Positions 28,484 to 37,400 of a stretch of DNA of 64,000 bases are shown piece after piece. The DNA is taken from the NCBI RefSeq assembly GCF_011064595.1, contig NZ_JAALJI010000004.1, positions 62,001 through 126,000 of the forward strand, in the 5' to 3' direction. The notes beneath the pieces were generated by a model. It made no database searches, was not told where the DNA came from, and saw nothing but the letters and a program-made list of their open reading frames with translations. Made by a program: the position numbers and the translations under genes. Every line of letters starts with the position of its first letter. Within the stretch, counting starts at the first letter, position 1. This DNA comes from Paludisphaera soli (GTDB taxonomy: Bacteria > Planctomycetota > Planctomycetia > Isosphaerales > Isosphaeraceae).

Positions 28484-29107
28484 ATGAGTCTCGTCGAGTC
28501 GGTCGAGGACCTGCCATTGCTCTCCCGGACGCCCGACGCCTGGGCCGAACGGGCCCTGCGCGAGCCGCTCGCGCTCCTGAACGATCACGCCTTCCTGGAG
28601 AAGAAGGCGGCGGCCAACGCGCTCGACCTTTTGAACCGCTGGCCCGAGCCCACGCCGCCGGACGTCTGGACGACGACACTGGCCTCGGTGGCCCACGACG
28701 AGGCCGCGCACCTCAACTCGGTGGTGCGGCTGCTCACGCGCCGCGGCGGCCGGCTGGAGCGGAACCACCGCAACACCTACGCCACCGCGCTGAGGGGGCT
28801 CGTGCGGACCGGCCGGGGGAACGAGGAGCTGGTCGACCGGCTCTTGATCTCGGCCCTGATCGAGGCCCGCTCCTGCGAGCGGTTCCTGGCCCTGGCCCGG
28901 TGCACGGCCGCTTCCGATCCCGAGCTGTCCCGGTTCTACGACCGACTGGGGGCGTCGGAGCTGGGGCACTATCGCGTCTTCCTGGTCCTCGCCGGCCACG
29001 TCCTGCCGGACGATGCGGTGCAGGCCCGCTGGCGCGAGCTGCTGGAGGCCGAGGCGAGGATCCTGGCCGAGCAGCCGCCGGGGCCGAGGATGCACAGCGG
29101 GGCGTGA
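28484..29107 (+). CDS. miaE: tRNA-(ms2io6A37) hydroxylase (MiaE family)
   Basis: 207 aa. Four-helix di-iron protein with two E-x-x-H type motifs: SVAHDEAAHLNSV (E-x-x-H) and GASELGHYRVF, plus the Glu in LIEARSCERFLALA. These match MiaE, which hydroxylates 2-methylthio-N6-isopentenyladenosine at position 37 of tRNA. GGGAG lies 11 bases before ATG 28484. It stands divergent from ispA. Its last codons overlap one copy of the 32-bp direct repeat that bounds the following low-GC segment. Confidence 0.85.
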   Translation: MSLVESVEDLPLLSRTPDAWAERALREPLALLNDHAFLEKKAAANALDLLNRWPEPTPPDVWTTTLASVAHDEAAHLNSVVRLLTRRGGRLERNHRNTYATALRGLVRTGRGNEELVDRLLISALIEARSCERFLALARCTAASDPELSRFYDRLGASELGHYRVFLVLAGHVLPDDAVQARWRELLEAEARILAEQPPGPRMHSGA

Positions 29108-29109
29108 CG
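29078..29109. repeat. 32-bp direct repeat, left copy (in the 3' end of miaE)
   Basis: Matches 30349-30380 at 31 of 32 bases (A versus G at one site). The copy covers the last codons and stop of miaE, encoding the C-terminal GPRMHSGA. Confidence 0.85.
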
Positions 29110-29141
29110 AGCCTGTGAGGCGGGCGGACGCGGGGGCGGTG

Positions 29142-29657
29142 ATGCGCGAAGCGGTCGAGATCCATGATTCCCGGCTCGTCGGCGTGTCGCGAGTCGGTCG
29201 GGACCTGGTGCTGCACCTGGCGCCGGCCTATGTACACCGTTCGGAAGGGAGGCCCGGCGTCGATCCGGGGACCGGGTGGCTCGTCGACCTGGACCTGATG
29301 GTCCTGGAGGTCGTCGTCGAATCGCTCCCCTCGAATTATCCCGTCAACCTGGCGGACGGGGATTTCCGGGCCGGCGAGCGGCGATGGGACAACCTGATCC
29401 CCCTGCCGCTCGACGTCGCCGGTGCCGTCTCGCTCGACGCGATCGCGGCCGAGAGCGAGCCCCTCGTCGTCCGGGGCTCCGGGGCGCGGATCGTGGTTCG
29501 GCAGGTAGCAGAGGCCGAGTCCGTCCTTGGCGACGACATCGTTTACAAGAGTAGGAAATGCTGGCCGCGAGCCGCAGAGAGCCGAGGTCCATGGCGAATG
29601 GAAAGCCTTGGCTCCCTTCTGCGCCTGCACGCTCGTCGGAACCCGAGCGACGGCTAA
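29142..29657 (+). CDS. Protein of unknown function, possibly chimeric at its 3' end
   Basis: 171 aa. Residues 1-130 have normal high-GC coding character with a compact alternation of strands and helices (HDSRLVGVSRVGRDLVLHLA, WLVDLDLMVLEVVVESL). After QVAEAESVLGDD the composition changes and the tail looks like read-through into lower-GC DNA. No recognised domain. It lies just inside the left repeat of the inserted segment. The true 3' end may have been lost. Confidence 0.4.
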   Translation: MREAVEIHDSRLVGVSRVGRDLVLHLAPAYVHRSEGRPGVDPGTGWLVDLDLMVLEVVVESLPSNYPVNLADGDFRAGERRWDNLIPLPLDVAGAVSLDAIAAESEPLVVRGSGARIVVRQVAEAESVLGDDIVYKSRKCWPRAAESRGPWRMESLGSLLRLHARRNPSDG

Positions 29658-29706
29658 CACACCGGCAAGATAGGTTGAGGCAGGGAACCACGCTGGAGAT
29701 CCGAAA

Positions 29707-30207
29707 TCATGTTGCCCGCAACCACTCCCTATCGAATGCACTCTGTATTTCGATGTCGTCAAATCCTTCCGGACACCAAGAAGTTCCTTCGACAGCCCCT
29801 TCCAAAGATTTCCAGACCGCCTTCAGTCGATCACGTACTTGCTCCTCGTTGACCGCGAATGATTTTATGCGACTACTCCAGGTGGCGTAACAGCTGGCCT
29901 TGACTCTCGACGAATGCTGGCCTTGCCACCATCCGCGTCTTTTGGTGCGTTCGATGACCGTCCTCGCGAGGCAGTCAGCCGCAGCCTCTCGGAGTCGTCC
30001 CGAAGCTTCGGCCTCTCGGATCTGCATGCCGTAGATCTGCATTGGGGCAAATCCAGGCGTCAGCTTGACGATGAATTCATGGTACGACATGTTCTTATTC
30101 TGAGCCAGCATGTCCGTGATTGAATTGTAACCGGACGTTTTGACCACGTCGCGAAGTCGGGCCTCCCAATCACCCTGCCAAGGGCTCGCCACGCATAAAG
30201 TACACAT
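29707..30207 (-). CDS. Low-GC protein of unknown function
   Basis: 166 aa with codon use clearly lower in GC than all neighbours. Helical start (WQGDWEARLRDVVKTSGYNS) and a Trp/Lys-rich C-terminal half (RRGWWQGQHSSR, WCPEGFDDIEIQSAFDREW). I do not recognise the family. It lies inside the segment bounded by 32-bp repeats and was probably acquired by transfer. AGGGGA about six bases before ATG 30207 is a plausible ribosome site. Confidence 0.5.
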   Translation of the reverse strand: MCTLCVASPWQGDWEARLRDVVKTSGYNSITDMLAQNKNMSYHEFIVKLTPGFAPMQIYGMQIREAEASGRLREAAADCLARTVIERTKRRGWWQGQHSSRVKASCYATWSSRIKSFAVNEEQVRDRLKAVWKSLEGAVEGTSWCPEGFDDIEIQSAFDREWLRAT

Positions 30208-30300
30208 GCTTCGTCCCCTGTGCCTTTCGCGTACCGAACGCGAGAACCAATCGGACGACCGCCGGCTGAAAGTCCAACCAGTGATTGAACCCTTCGCATT

Positions 30301-30343
30301 ATGACTCTATTGATTCGAGTCATGAAGACCTCGCTTCACGAGG
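30301..30343. repeat. Two small hairpins at the right end of the low-GC segment
   Basis: ATGACTC at 30301-30307 pairs with GAGTCAT at 30317-30323, and CCTCG at 30329-30333 pairs with CGAGG at 30339-30343. They lie directly before the right copy of the 32-bp repeat, where an integrase or transposase would act. Confidence 0.5.
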
Positions 30344-30348
30344 AATAT

Positions 30349-30380
30349 CCGGGGCCGAGGATGCACGGCGGGGCGTGACG
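30349..30380. repeat. 32-bp direct repeat, right copy
   Basis: Same sequence as 29078-29109 with one substitution; it would encode GPRMHGGA and a stop in the miaE frame. Together the copies bound a 1,239-base segment and are best read as a duplicated target or attachment site. Confidence 0.85.
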
Positions 30381-30388
30381 CGACCGGA

Positions 30389-30844
30389 TCAGAACGGCGG
30401 GTCGAAGCGGTCGTATTCCGGCTCGGGCTCGGGCGCGACCTCGGGCTTGATCGGCTCGGGATCGGCGGCGGGCTCGGGGGCCGGGGCGGCGGCCTTGGGG
30501 ACGCGCTTGCGGCGGGCGGGCTTGGGGGCGGGGACCTCGTCGGGTTCGACGTCGAGGGCGACGGACGCGACGATCGTCGCGGCGGCGGACTTGGCGAGGT
30601 CGAAGGTGGCGGTCGGGTCGAAGCCGGTCGTGATCGGCTCGCCGGCCTCGTCGAAGCCGGTCAGGACGGAGACGGACCGCTCGGCGCGTTCGAGGAGGCC
30701 GTAGCAGCGATTGAGCAGGGCCACCCCCTTCTGGTACTTCTCCAGGGCGGCGTCGAGCGCCGGCTCCCCGCGCTGGAGGGATTCGACGATCGCCTCCAGG
30801 TCGGCCAGGGCGGATTCGAAGCGGACTTCGGGTTCGTCGGGCAT
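30389..30844 (-). CDS. xseB: Exodeoxyribonuclease VII small subunit, with long tail
   Basis: 151 aa. Residues 1-75 match XseB: RFESALADLEAIVESLQRGE, ALDAALEKYQKGVALLNRCYGLLERAE. The usual XseB is about 80 aa; here a further 75 residues of Pro/Ala/Glu-rich disordered tail follow (KPARRKRVPKAAAPAPEPAA). XseB binds XseA to make the exonuclease that degrades single-stranded DNA. The gene is about 8 kb from xseA, unlike most genomes where they are adjacent. The start ATG 30844 is 25 bases downstream of the T-run of the preceding terminator. Confidence 0.88.
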   Translation of the reverse strand: MPDEPEVRFESALADLEAIVESLQRGEPALDAALEKYQKGVALLNRCYGLLERAERSVSVLTGFDEAGEPITTGFDPTATFDLAKSAAATIVASVALDVEPDEVPAPKPARRKRVPKAAAPAPEPAADPEPIKPEVAPEPEPEYDRFDPPF

Positions 30845-30868
30845 GGGCGTCGCCGCGTGGGTGGAACG

Positions 30869-30911
30869 AAAAAAAGGCGGAGGGGGCGGACTCGGGTCCA
30901 CCCCCCACACC
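30869..30911 (-). terminator. Rho-independent terminator of the giant extracellular gene
   Basis: On the minus strand a 16-base stem (30896-30911 pairing with 30876-30891, with some G-U pairs and one mismatch) with a 4-base loop runs into seven T residues (A run at 30869-30875). It separates the giant extracellular gene from xseB, so xseB needs its own promoter or read-through. Confidence 0.7.
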
Positions 30912-30951
30912 TTAGCGATTTCGCAGCGACGGGCCAAGCCGAGGGCCGGGC

Positions 30952-33900
30952 TCAGCGGGCCGGGCGCACGGGGCGGACCGGGGCGGGCCGGACCGGCCGG
31001 ACCGGGCGCACGGGGGTCGGCCGCACGGGGCGGGTCGGCGTGGGCCGGGGCCGGCCGGGGCCGACGGTCGTCTGGGGCGAGTAGACGCGGTTGTGGATCG
31101 AGTCCAGCCGCGCGATGAAGTCGCCGCCGTTGACGTTGTTGCCCGACGGGAAGGCGCCGTAGAACTCGCCGTCGAGGGCGTTCCCGGCCAGGTCCTGCAC
31201 GCCCGAGGGCGCGGCGGCCGAGCTGGACCGGGCGAGGATCTGGTACACCCCGCCCCGGATCGGCGTCCCGCCGTTGACGAGGATGGTCGTGAACTGCACG
31301 CCCGACGTGGTCCCCGGCGCGACGGCGATCGGCCCCACGAGCCAGCGGTTCGGCGGCCGGTAGCCGCGGACCGTGGTCGAGACGAACGCGAAGGCGTAGT
31401 TGGACAGGTCCTGCACGCTCGCGAGGTTTAGGCCCGCCCCGGCGTTCGCCGCCCCGCCGTAGTCCAGATAGTTCAGCTGGACCGAGCCCGACGAGGGGAT
31501 AAAGGCCGCGCCGGTCACCCGGGGCCCGACGGTGTCGATCGTCAGGACCTGCGAGAGGACGTTGGTGACGAGGATCGACGGGTTGAAGCGGTCGGTGGCG
31601 TAGACCGTGACGGTGTAGGAGTCGTCGGGGAGGGCGACCCCCGAGGTCACGTTCCACGCGCCGGCCTCGTCGGCCTGGGTGGCGCCGAGGAGGATCGGGG
31701 CGCCGGTCGTGTTGGAGACGGCGACGACCGCCACCGTGCCGCCGGGGGCGTCGGCCAGGCCGGAGTAGGTCGGCTGGACGACGTTGGTGATCCCGTCGGT
31801 CCGCGAGGCGCCCGAATCGCTCGCGGGGTTGAGCTGGCCGACGACGCTGGCGAGCGCCGCGGGGAGGATCGAGGCGGTCGAGACGGCCACCGCCTGCGCG
31901 CCGGGGCCGGCCTGGGGCGTGGCCGGGGGCGCCACGGCCACGGGCGGCTTGGTGATCAGGACCGTGATCGGATAGTTCCCGGGCTGGGCGTAGACGTGGT
32001 CGCCGAAGACGTTGTAGACCACACCGCCGGCGGTCCCGGTGGCGGTGATCTGCGTGGCCGGGGTCGGGGCGGAGCCGTCCCCCCAGTAGATGAGGGCGGT
32101 GTAGGCCGAGGGGGGCAGGTTGGTCCCCGAGTCGGTGAACGAGGCGACCTGCACGCCGCCGGCGGACGCGGCGAGCGGCGAGGTCGCGCGGCCCGACAGG
32201 GGGAAGCCCTGGGCGGCCAGGGGCGCCGCGTAGACGACGGCCGTGGAGTCGATCGTGGTGGTCTCGGCGACGCCGCTGTTGACCGTGATCGGCACGCCGC
32301 CGACGACGGTCGTCCCGCTGGTGCCGCCCCCCTGGCGGGTGACGGTGACGGTCACGGGGTAGGTCGCCGCCGTCGCGTAGGTGTGGGTGCCCACCACCTC
32401 GTAGTTGCCCGTGGCCCCCGCGGGGATGATCACGCCCCCCGAGGGCGCCGTGCCGTCGCCCCAGTCGATCGAGGCGTAGTAGCCGACCCCGGCGACCGGC
32501 GCGGCGTCGGTGAAGCGGGCGACCGTCTGCTGCACGAACGGCCGGGCCTCGACCGCATAGGCCGTGACCGGGATCCCGACCGGCGCGCTGGTCGAGAGGT
32601 TGAGCGTGACCTGCTCGATGCTGGAATACTCGATCGTCGGCTCGCCCGCGCCGAAGCTGAGGATCCCCGGGGTCGAGAAGTTCGCCGTCGGCAGGGTGGA
32701 GTTGACGACCAGCGTATCGGTCCCGGGGCCGCCGGCGATGACGTAGTTCTCGGCCGTGGTGGGGCCGCCGAAGCCGGTGAAGGTGAACGTGTCGTTCACG
32801 GTGCCGCCGCGGACCTCGACGTCGGTCACGCCGGCGGAGTAGTCGACGAACGTCCCGATCGGCCCGCCGGTGACGCGCGTGGGGGAGATGACGAAGGCGT
32901 CGGCGACGTTCCGCGCCGAGTCGTCGAGCTTGAGGGTGGTCGCGCCCCCGGTGGCCCTCGCGAAGACGTCGCCGAGCAGGCCGACGAGGCTGCCGGCGTC
33001 GCTCAGGTCGATCAGGTTCGCGGCCCCCGCGCCGACGTCGATGGTCGTGGCCACGCCGGCGGCCGAGGCCAGCAGGACGACCGTGTCGTCGCCCGCGCCG
33101 GTGTTGATCGCGACCGAGGCCAGGCCGACGGCCGGGACGCCGAGGTCGACCGAAAGGACGTCGGCGTCGCCGCCGGTGTTGATCGTCACCGCGCCCTTGT
33201 TGGCGAAGTCGATCTGCTCGAAGGCGTTCGTCGTGCTTCGGATCCGCGTCGTCTGCACGCCGCCGACGAGCGGGCCGGGCTCGACCTCGATCGACTGCGC
33301 GCCGGTCGGGGCGGAGAACGTGAAGCCGGCGACGGCCACCGTGTCGATGATCGGGCTGAGGTTCGCGAAGTCGACGACGTTGGTGATCGTGGCCGAGCCG
33401 ACCGTGCGGTTCGGGAAGGCGATCCGCCCGGCCCCGGGCGACGACGCGACGTAGGCCTGCTGCGTGAAGCTGCCGTTCTGGAGGATCAGCGTGTTCGAGC
33501 CCGCCGCGGCCGGCGAGAAGTCGACGCCCGGGCCGTAGGGGATCCCGCCGGCGTAGTCGATCGTCAGGGTGTTGCCGGCCGAGGTGCCGCCGATCGCGAA
33601 GCCGTCGATCGTGTTCTGGGGGAAGCTGTGGACCGGCCCCCCGGCCACCGCCGCCTGGATCACGCCGCCCGTGACCGAGAGGGTCGTCGAGAGCACGGTC
33701 GGGGTCGTGTAGAGGGTGTTGAGCTCCAGGTCGAGCGTGGCGCCCGAAGCGACGAGGTCCGGGAACGACGAGGCGTAGATCGGCTTGACCGTGTTGACGC
33801 TGATCAGGCCCGCGCCCGCCGCCGAGCTGAGGAAGGTCTCGCGGCCGAGGGCGCCGGTGGCGAAGGTCCCGTCGACGCCGCCGACGGCGTAATAGACCGT

Positions 33901-34395
33901 GTCGCCGTCGGACCCGCCGCTGACGGCGTTGTTCAGCGAGACGGCCGCCGCGATCGACTGCGTGGTGAAGAAGAACGAGTCGTTCCCGGCGCCCGTGCTG
34001 ATGTCCACCGACGCCTCCGTCGACGCGACGCTGACCACGTCGTTGAACGCGCCGGCGTCGCCGACGACGGCGATCGAGGCGAACGACGAGGCCGGGCCGG
34101 TGGCGGTGTGGCCGTCGCCCGAGAGGGTCCAGGCGCCGGTTCCGCCCCCCAGCGTGATCGCCTGGGTGGGGTCGCGGAAGGTGTAGACGTCGGCCCCGTC
34201 CACCGAGATCGACAGGTTCATGGCGCCGCCGACGGCCTGGAACAGGAGCGTGCCGCCGCTGATGTCGAGCGAGGCGGCGAGCAGGCGGCGGCCCTCCAGC
34301 GCCTCGACCCCGAGGCGACGCCGAGTCGGCCTCGCGCGCAACGGGCGAGGGAGGCCGAACCGATCCCGAAACGACGCGAGCAAATCCCGTTGCAT
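30952..34395 (-). CDS. Giant planctomycete extracellular protein with PKD-like and Ig-like domains
   Basis: 1,147 aa. The N terminus carries the planctomycete leader motif RRLGVEALEGRRLLA (27-40). The region 50-600 is a long beta-helix or sheet of irregular repeats (SVDGADVYTF, NTGAGDDTVVLLAS). Two PKD-like modules with the WGDGT/S core lie near 650 and 780 (SIDWGDGTAPSGG, IYWGDGSAPTPA). An Ig-like module (SDSGASRTDGITNVV to ILTIDTVGP) spans about 855-955, then a C-terminal module with NALDGEFYGAFPSGNNVN. It ends in a Pro/Arg repeat (PVRPTPVRPVRP). Probably cell surface or matrix. GGAGA lies about five bases before ATG 34395. Function unknown. Confidence 0.85.
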   Translation of the reverse strand: MQRDLLASFRDRFGLPRPLRARPTRRRLGVEALEGRRLLAASLDISGGTLLFQAVGGAMNLSISVDGADVYTFRDPTQAITLGGGTGAWTLSGDGHTATGPASSFASIAVVGDAGAFNDVVSVASTEASVDISTGAGNDSFFFTTQSIAAAVSLNNAVSGGSDGDTVYYAVGGVDGTFATGALGRETFLSSAAGAGLISVNTVKPIYASSFPDLVASGATLDLELNTLYTTPTVLSTTLSVTGGVIQAAVAGGPVHSFPQNTIDGFAIGGTSAGNTLTIDYAGGIPYGPGVDFSPAAAGSNTLILQNGSFTQQAYVASSPGAGRIAFPNRTVGSATITNVVDFANLSPIIDTVAVAGFTFSAPTGAQSIEVEPGPLVGGVQTTRIRSTTNAFEQIDFANKGAVTINTGGDADVLSVDLGVPAVGLASVAINTGAGDDTVVLLASAAGVATTIDVGAGAANLIDLSDAGSLVGLLGDVFARATGGATTLKLDDSARNVADAFVISPTRVTGGPIGTFVDYSAGVTDVEVRGGTVNDTFTFTGFGGPTTAENYVIAGGPGTDTLVVNSTLPTANFSTPGILSFGAGEPTIEYSSIEQVTLNLSTSAPVGIPVTAYAVEARPFVQQTVARFTDAAPVAGVGYYASIDWGDGTAPSGGVIIPAGATGNYEVVGTHTYATAATYPVTVTVTRQGGGTSGTTVVGGVPITVNSGVAETTTIDSTAVVYAAPLAAQGFPLSGRATSPLAASAGGVQVASFTDSGTNLPPSAYTALIYWGDGSAPTPATQITATGTAGGVVYNVFGDHVYAQPGNYPITVLITKPPVAVAPPATPQAGPGAQAVAVSTASILPAALASVVGQLNPASDSGASRTDGITNVVQPTYSGLADAPGGTVAVVAVSNTTGAPILLGATQADEAGAWNVTSGVALPDDSYTVTVYATDRFNPSILVTNVLSQVLTIDTVGPRVTGAAFIPSSGSVQLNYLDYGGAANAGAGLNLASVQDLSNYAFAFVSTTVRGYRPPNRWLVGPIAVAPGTTSGVQFTTILVNGGTPIRGGVYQILARSSSAAAPSGVQDLAGNALDGEFYGAFPSGNNVNGGDFIARLDSIHNRVYSPQTTVGPGRPRPTPTRPVRPTPVRPVRPVRPAPVRPVRPAR

Positions 34396-34437
34396 GAAAC
34401 TCTCCGGAGCGGTCGGGCGTCCCTGCGCGTGGAATGG

Positions 34438-34467
34438 CCGCGCCCGGGCGAAAGCGCCCGGGCGCGG
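34438..34467 (-). terminator. Hairpin after the second giant extracellular gene
   Basis: Positions 34438-34450 and 34455-34467 are exact reverse complements (13-bp all-G+C stem, loop AAAG). It lies 27 nt after the stop of the gene at 34495. No T-run follows, so termination is inferred. Confidence 0.55.
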
Positions 34468-34494
34468 CGATCAAGATATCAGATCATCAGGCGA

Positions 34495-37400
34495 TCAGGA
34501 ACCGAGGCGCGCCAGGCGGGCGGCGCCCCGGGCCGACGACAGCCTGACCGCCGAGCCCGCCGAGGGGAGCAGCGTGCCGTCGAGCCGGAGGAAACGGCCC
34601 GTCGCCGGGCGGCCCGGGGGGTCGACCGGGGTGGCCGTGCCGACCTGGGTCCGGGGGGGGAAGATCGTGTGGTGCCGCGCGTCGAGCCTGGCCTCGAAGT
34701 CGCCGCCGTTGACGTCGTTGCCGGACGGGAAGTAGCCGTAGTACTCGCCGTCCAGCGCGTTGCCGGCGACGTCGCGGATCCCCGACAGGTTCGCCGGGTC
34801 CACGGAACGGGCCGTGAAGAGGTAGCGGCCGCCCCGGATCCCGGCGCCGTCGTTGAACCGCACCGTCGCGACCTGCTCGCCGAGATTCGTCCCGGGAGAG
34901 ACCGAGATCGACGTGGCGAGGAACCGCCGGACGGGGGAGTTCGCGGCGGCGAGCTTCGCGAAGCGGAAGTTGTTGGCGTCCCGCAGGGCCGCCTGGACGA
35001 GCCCCACGCCGACGTTCGCCGCGCCGCCGAAGTCCTCGAACGAGGCGATCACCTGGCCGCGGAAGTTGTCGAACACCAGGTCCGTGACCTTGGGGCCGAC
35101 GGTGTCGATCACCAGCGACGCCGTCAGGGTGGTCAGGGCGCCGATGGTGTGGCCCGAGTCGTCGTACGCCTGGACCTGGATCCGGTAGCCGCCGTCGGCC
35201 AGGGCCAGGGCCGGGGTGACGCTCCAGGCGCCCGTGGCGTCGGCCGTGCTGGAGCCGATCAGGACCGGCGTCCCGCCGTTCAGCGAGGCGTACAGGTAGA
35301 CGACCGCGCCCCCCTCGCTCGCGACGCCGCTGTACGTCGGCGTGGCGTCGTTGGTCACGTTGTCGGTGTTGGAGATCCCGGTGTCGGACGTCGAGTCGAG
35401 CGCCCCGGCGATCGTCAGCGGCCGGTCTTCGACCGTCAGCTCGTTGAACAGGTTGACGGTCGAGCCGAAGGTGTCGCGGACCGCCATCGTGAGCCGGTAC
35501 GTGCCGTTCAGCGTGACCGGGCCCGCCACGGGGCCGGCCCCGGCCGTCAGCGGGGGAGCGCCGGGGGCCAGGGCGTCGGCGTAGGTGTGGGTGCCGACGA
35601 CGAACATGGTGGTCCCGACGCCACCGGGCTGGATCACCCGGCCCAGGCTGGTCGGCGAGCCGTCGCCCCAGTCGATCGTCACCGTGTACTGGTCGGTGGT
35701 CGCCAGCGGGTTGGCGTCGACGAACGAGCCGATCACCCGGTCGACGAACTGGATCCCTTCCTGGGCGTTCGCGACCGAGGGCTGCGAGGGCGTCCGGGTC
35801 AGCGGGGCGTCGGCGACGGCCGCCGTCGAGGTCCCGATCCAGGCGGAGCCGGTCTCCAGGTCGGTCACCACGACGGTGACGACGTAGCTCCCCGGGATCG
35901 CGTAGGTGTGCGGGGCGGCGGTCACCACGAAGCTGCTGGTGGTCCCGTTGCGGATGATCGTCAGGCCGCCGACGCCCGCCGAGCCGTCTCCCCAGTAGAT
36001 CGTGGCCGAGTAGTTCGAGGCCGGGGCGGCGTCGGTCGGGTCGATCCCCCCCACGTCGTTGAACGTCGCCACGACGAGCGGGCCGGTGGCGATCGGGATG
36101 TTCTCGAAGCCCCAGACGTTGTTGACGGCGACGGTGATCGGCGCGTCGTCCACGAACGCCTGGCTGGGAGTCGTGACCGGGGCGCCCGCCGACGCGACGA
36201 ACGTGACCGGGACGCCGCCGATGTACGTCGTGGTCGTGGAGCCCAGCGAGGCCACGGTGATCGCGGTCGCCAGCCCCTGGCCCGGCTCGTAGTAGGTGTG
36301 CGAGCCGTAGATATAGTAGATCGAGGGGTTCGAGGCGTCCTGGACGATCACGCCGGCCGTGGTCGTGCCGTCGCCCCAGGCCACGGTCGCGACGAAGTCG
36401 GACGCGCGGGCGGTGGCCGAGGCCGTGAACGCGCCCACCAGGCCGTCGACCAACCGCTGGCCCTCGACCGCGTGGATCGGGACCCCGTAGACGGTCGGCA
36501 CGATGGGATCCGCGCCGGTGACCACGACGCTCTCGTACCGCGTGTAGGAGATCGGCCCGCCGGGCAGGAGGGCGCTCGTGATGGTCGTCGTGCCTCCGGC
36601 GGCCGAGAAATCGGCCGCGGACAGCGGGAAGCCGTCGGCGATGATGGTCAGGGCGTCGACGCCCGGGCCGCCGTCGAGTGCCGTCGAGGACGCCCCCGCG
36701 CCGGCCAGGGTCAGAGAGGCCGTGTCGCTCCCGGCACCCTGCTGGAGGATGAAGGCCGCGCCGGGGGGGAGGTCGACGAGGCGCGCCTCGTCGTCGCCCG
36801 AGCCGGTGACCACTGAGAGACTGGCGAGGCCGGCGACGGGGGTCGCGCCGGAGTAGTCGACGAGGGTCGAGTAGTCGGACCCGCCGGCCGTCTGGTCGAC
36901 GACGATGGTCGCCTTGTTGCCGAGGTGGGTGTCGACGAACTCGGGGGGCGCGCCCGCCGAGGCGATCAGGAGCGTCTGGACGTTGCCGGTCAGGGCCGAG
37001 TTCGCGCCCGTTAGGACCTCGACGCCGACGCCTGGGTCGCCGGTGTAGACGAAGGTGTAGGAGGCGGCGGCCAGCGTGTCGTAGATGCTGTCGGACGCGA
37101 GCTGGGAATAGAGGATCTCGGTCGCGCCGTCGTCCTCGTCGGTGAACTGGATCTGGCCGGTACCCGGCCCGGACGGCATGTGCCGCTGGGCGACGATCCC
37201 GACTTCGGGGTCGCCGACGAGGATCAGGTCGCTCGCGGCGGTCGCGGCACCGACCCGGCCCCCTTCGTAGACCAGCGGCGAGCCGACGGGCAGCGGGTTG
37301 CCGCCGGCGAAATCCACCGTAAGCGACGCGGTCAGGTCCTCACCGTTGCGGAGCGTGACGACGTCGACCTCGTCGGGCCCGTAGTTCAGGGAGCCGCCGG

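Noticed and set aside
30952-31066. Short regular repeats as a CRISPR array
   Set aside because: The units are 6-12 bases, in frame, and encode a Pro/Arg tail; there are no spacers.
31996-36816. Open frame of about 1,600 codons on the plus strand over the giant extracellular genes
   Set aside because: Composition is Arg/Gly/Asp/Val-biased with no domain; the minus-strand proteins have clear PKD-like and Ig-like modules.
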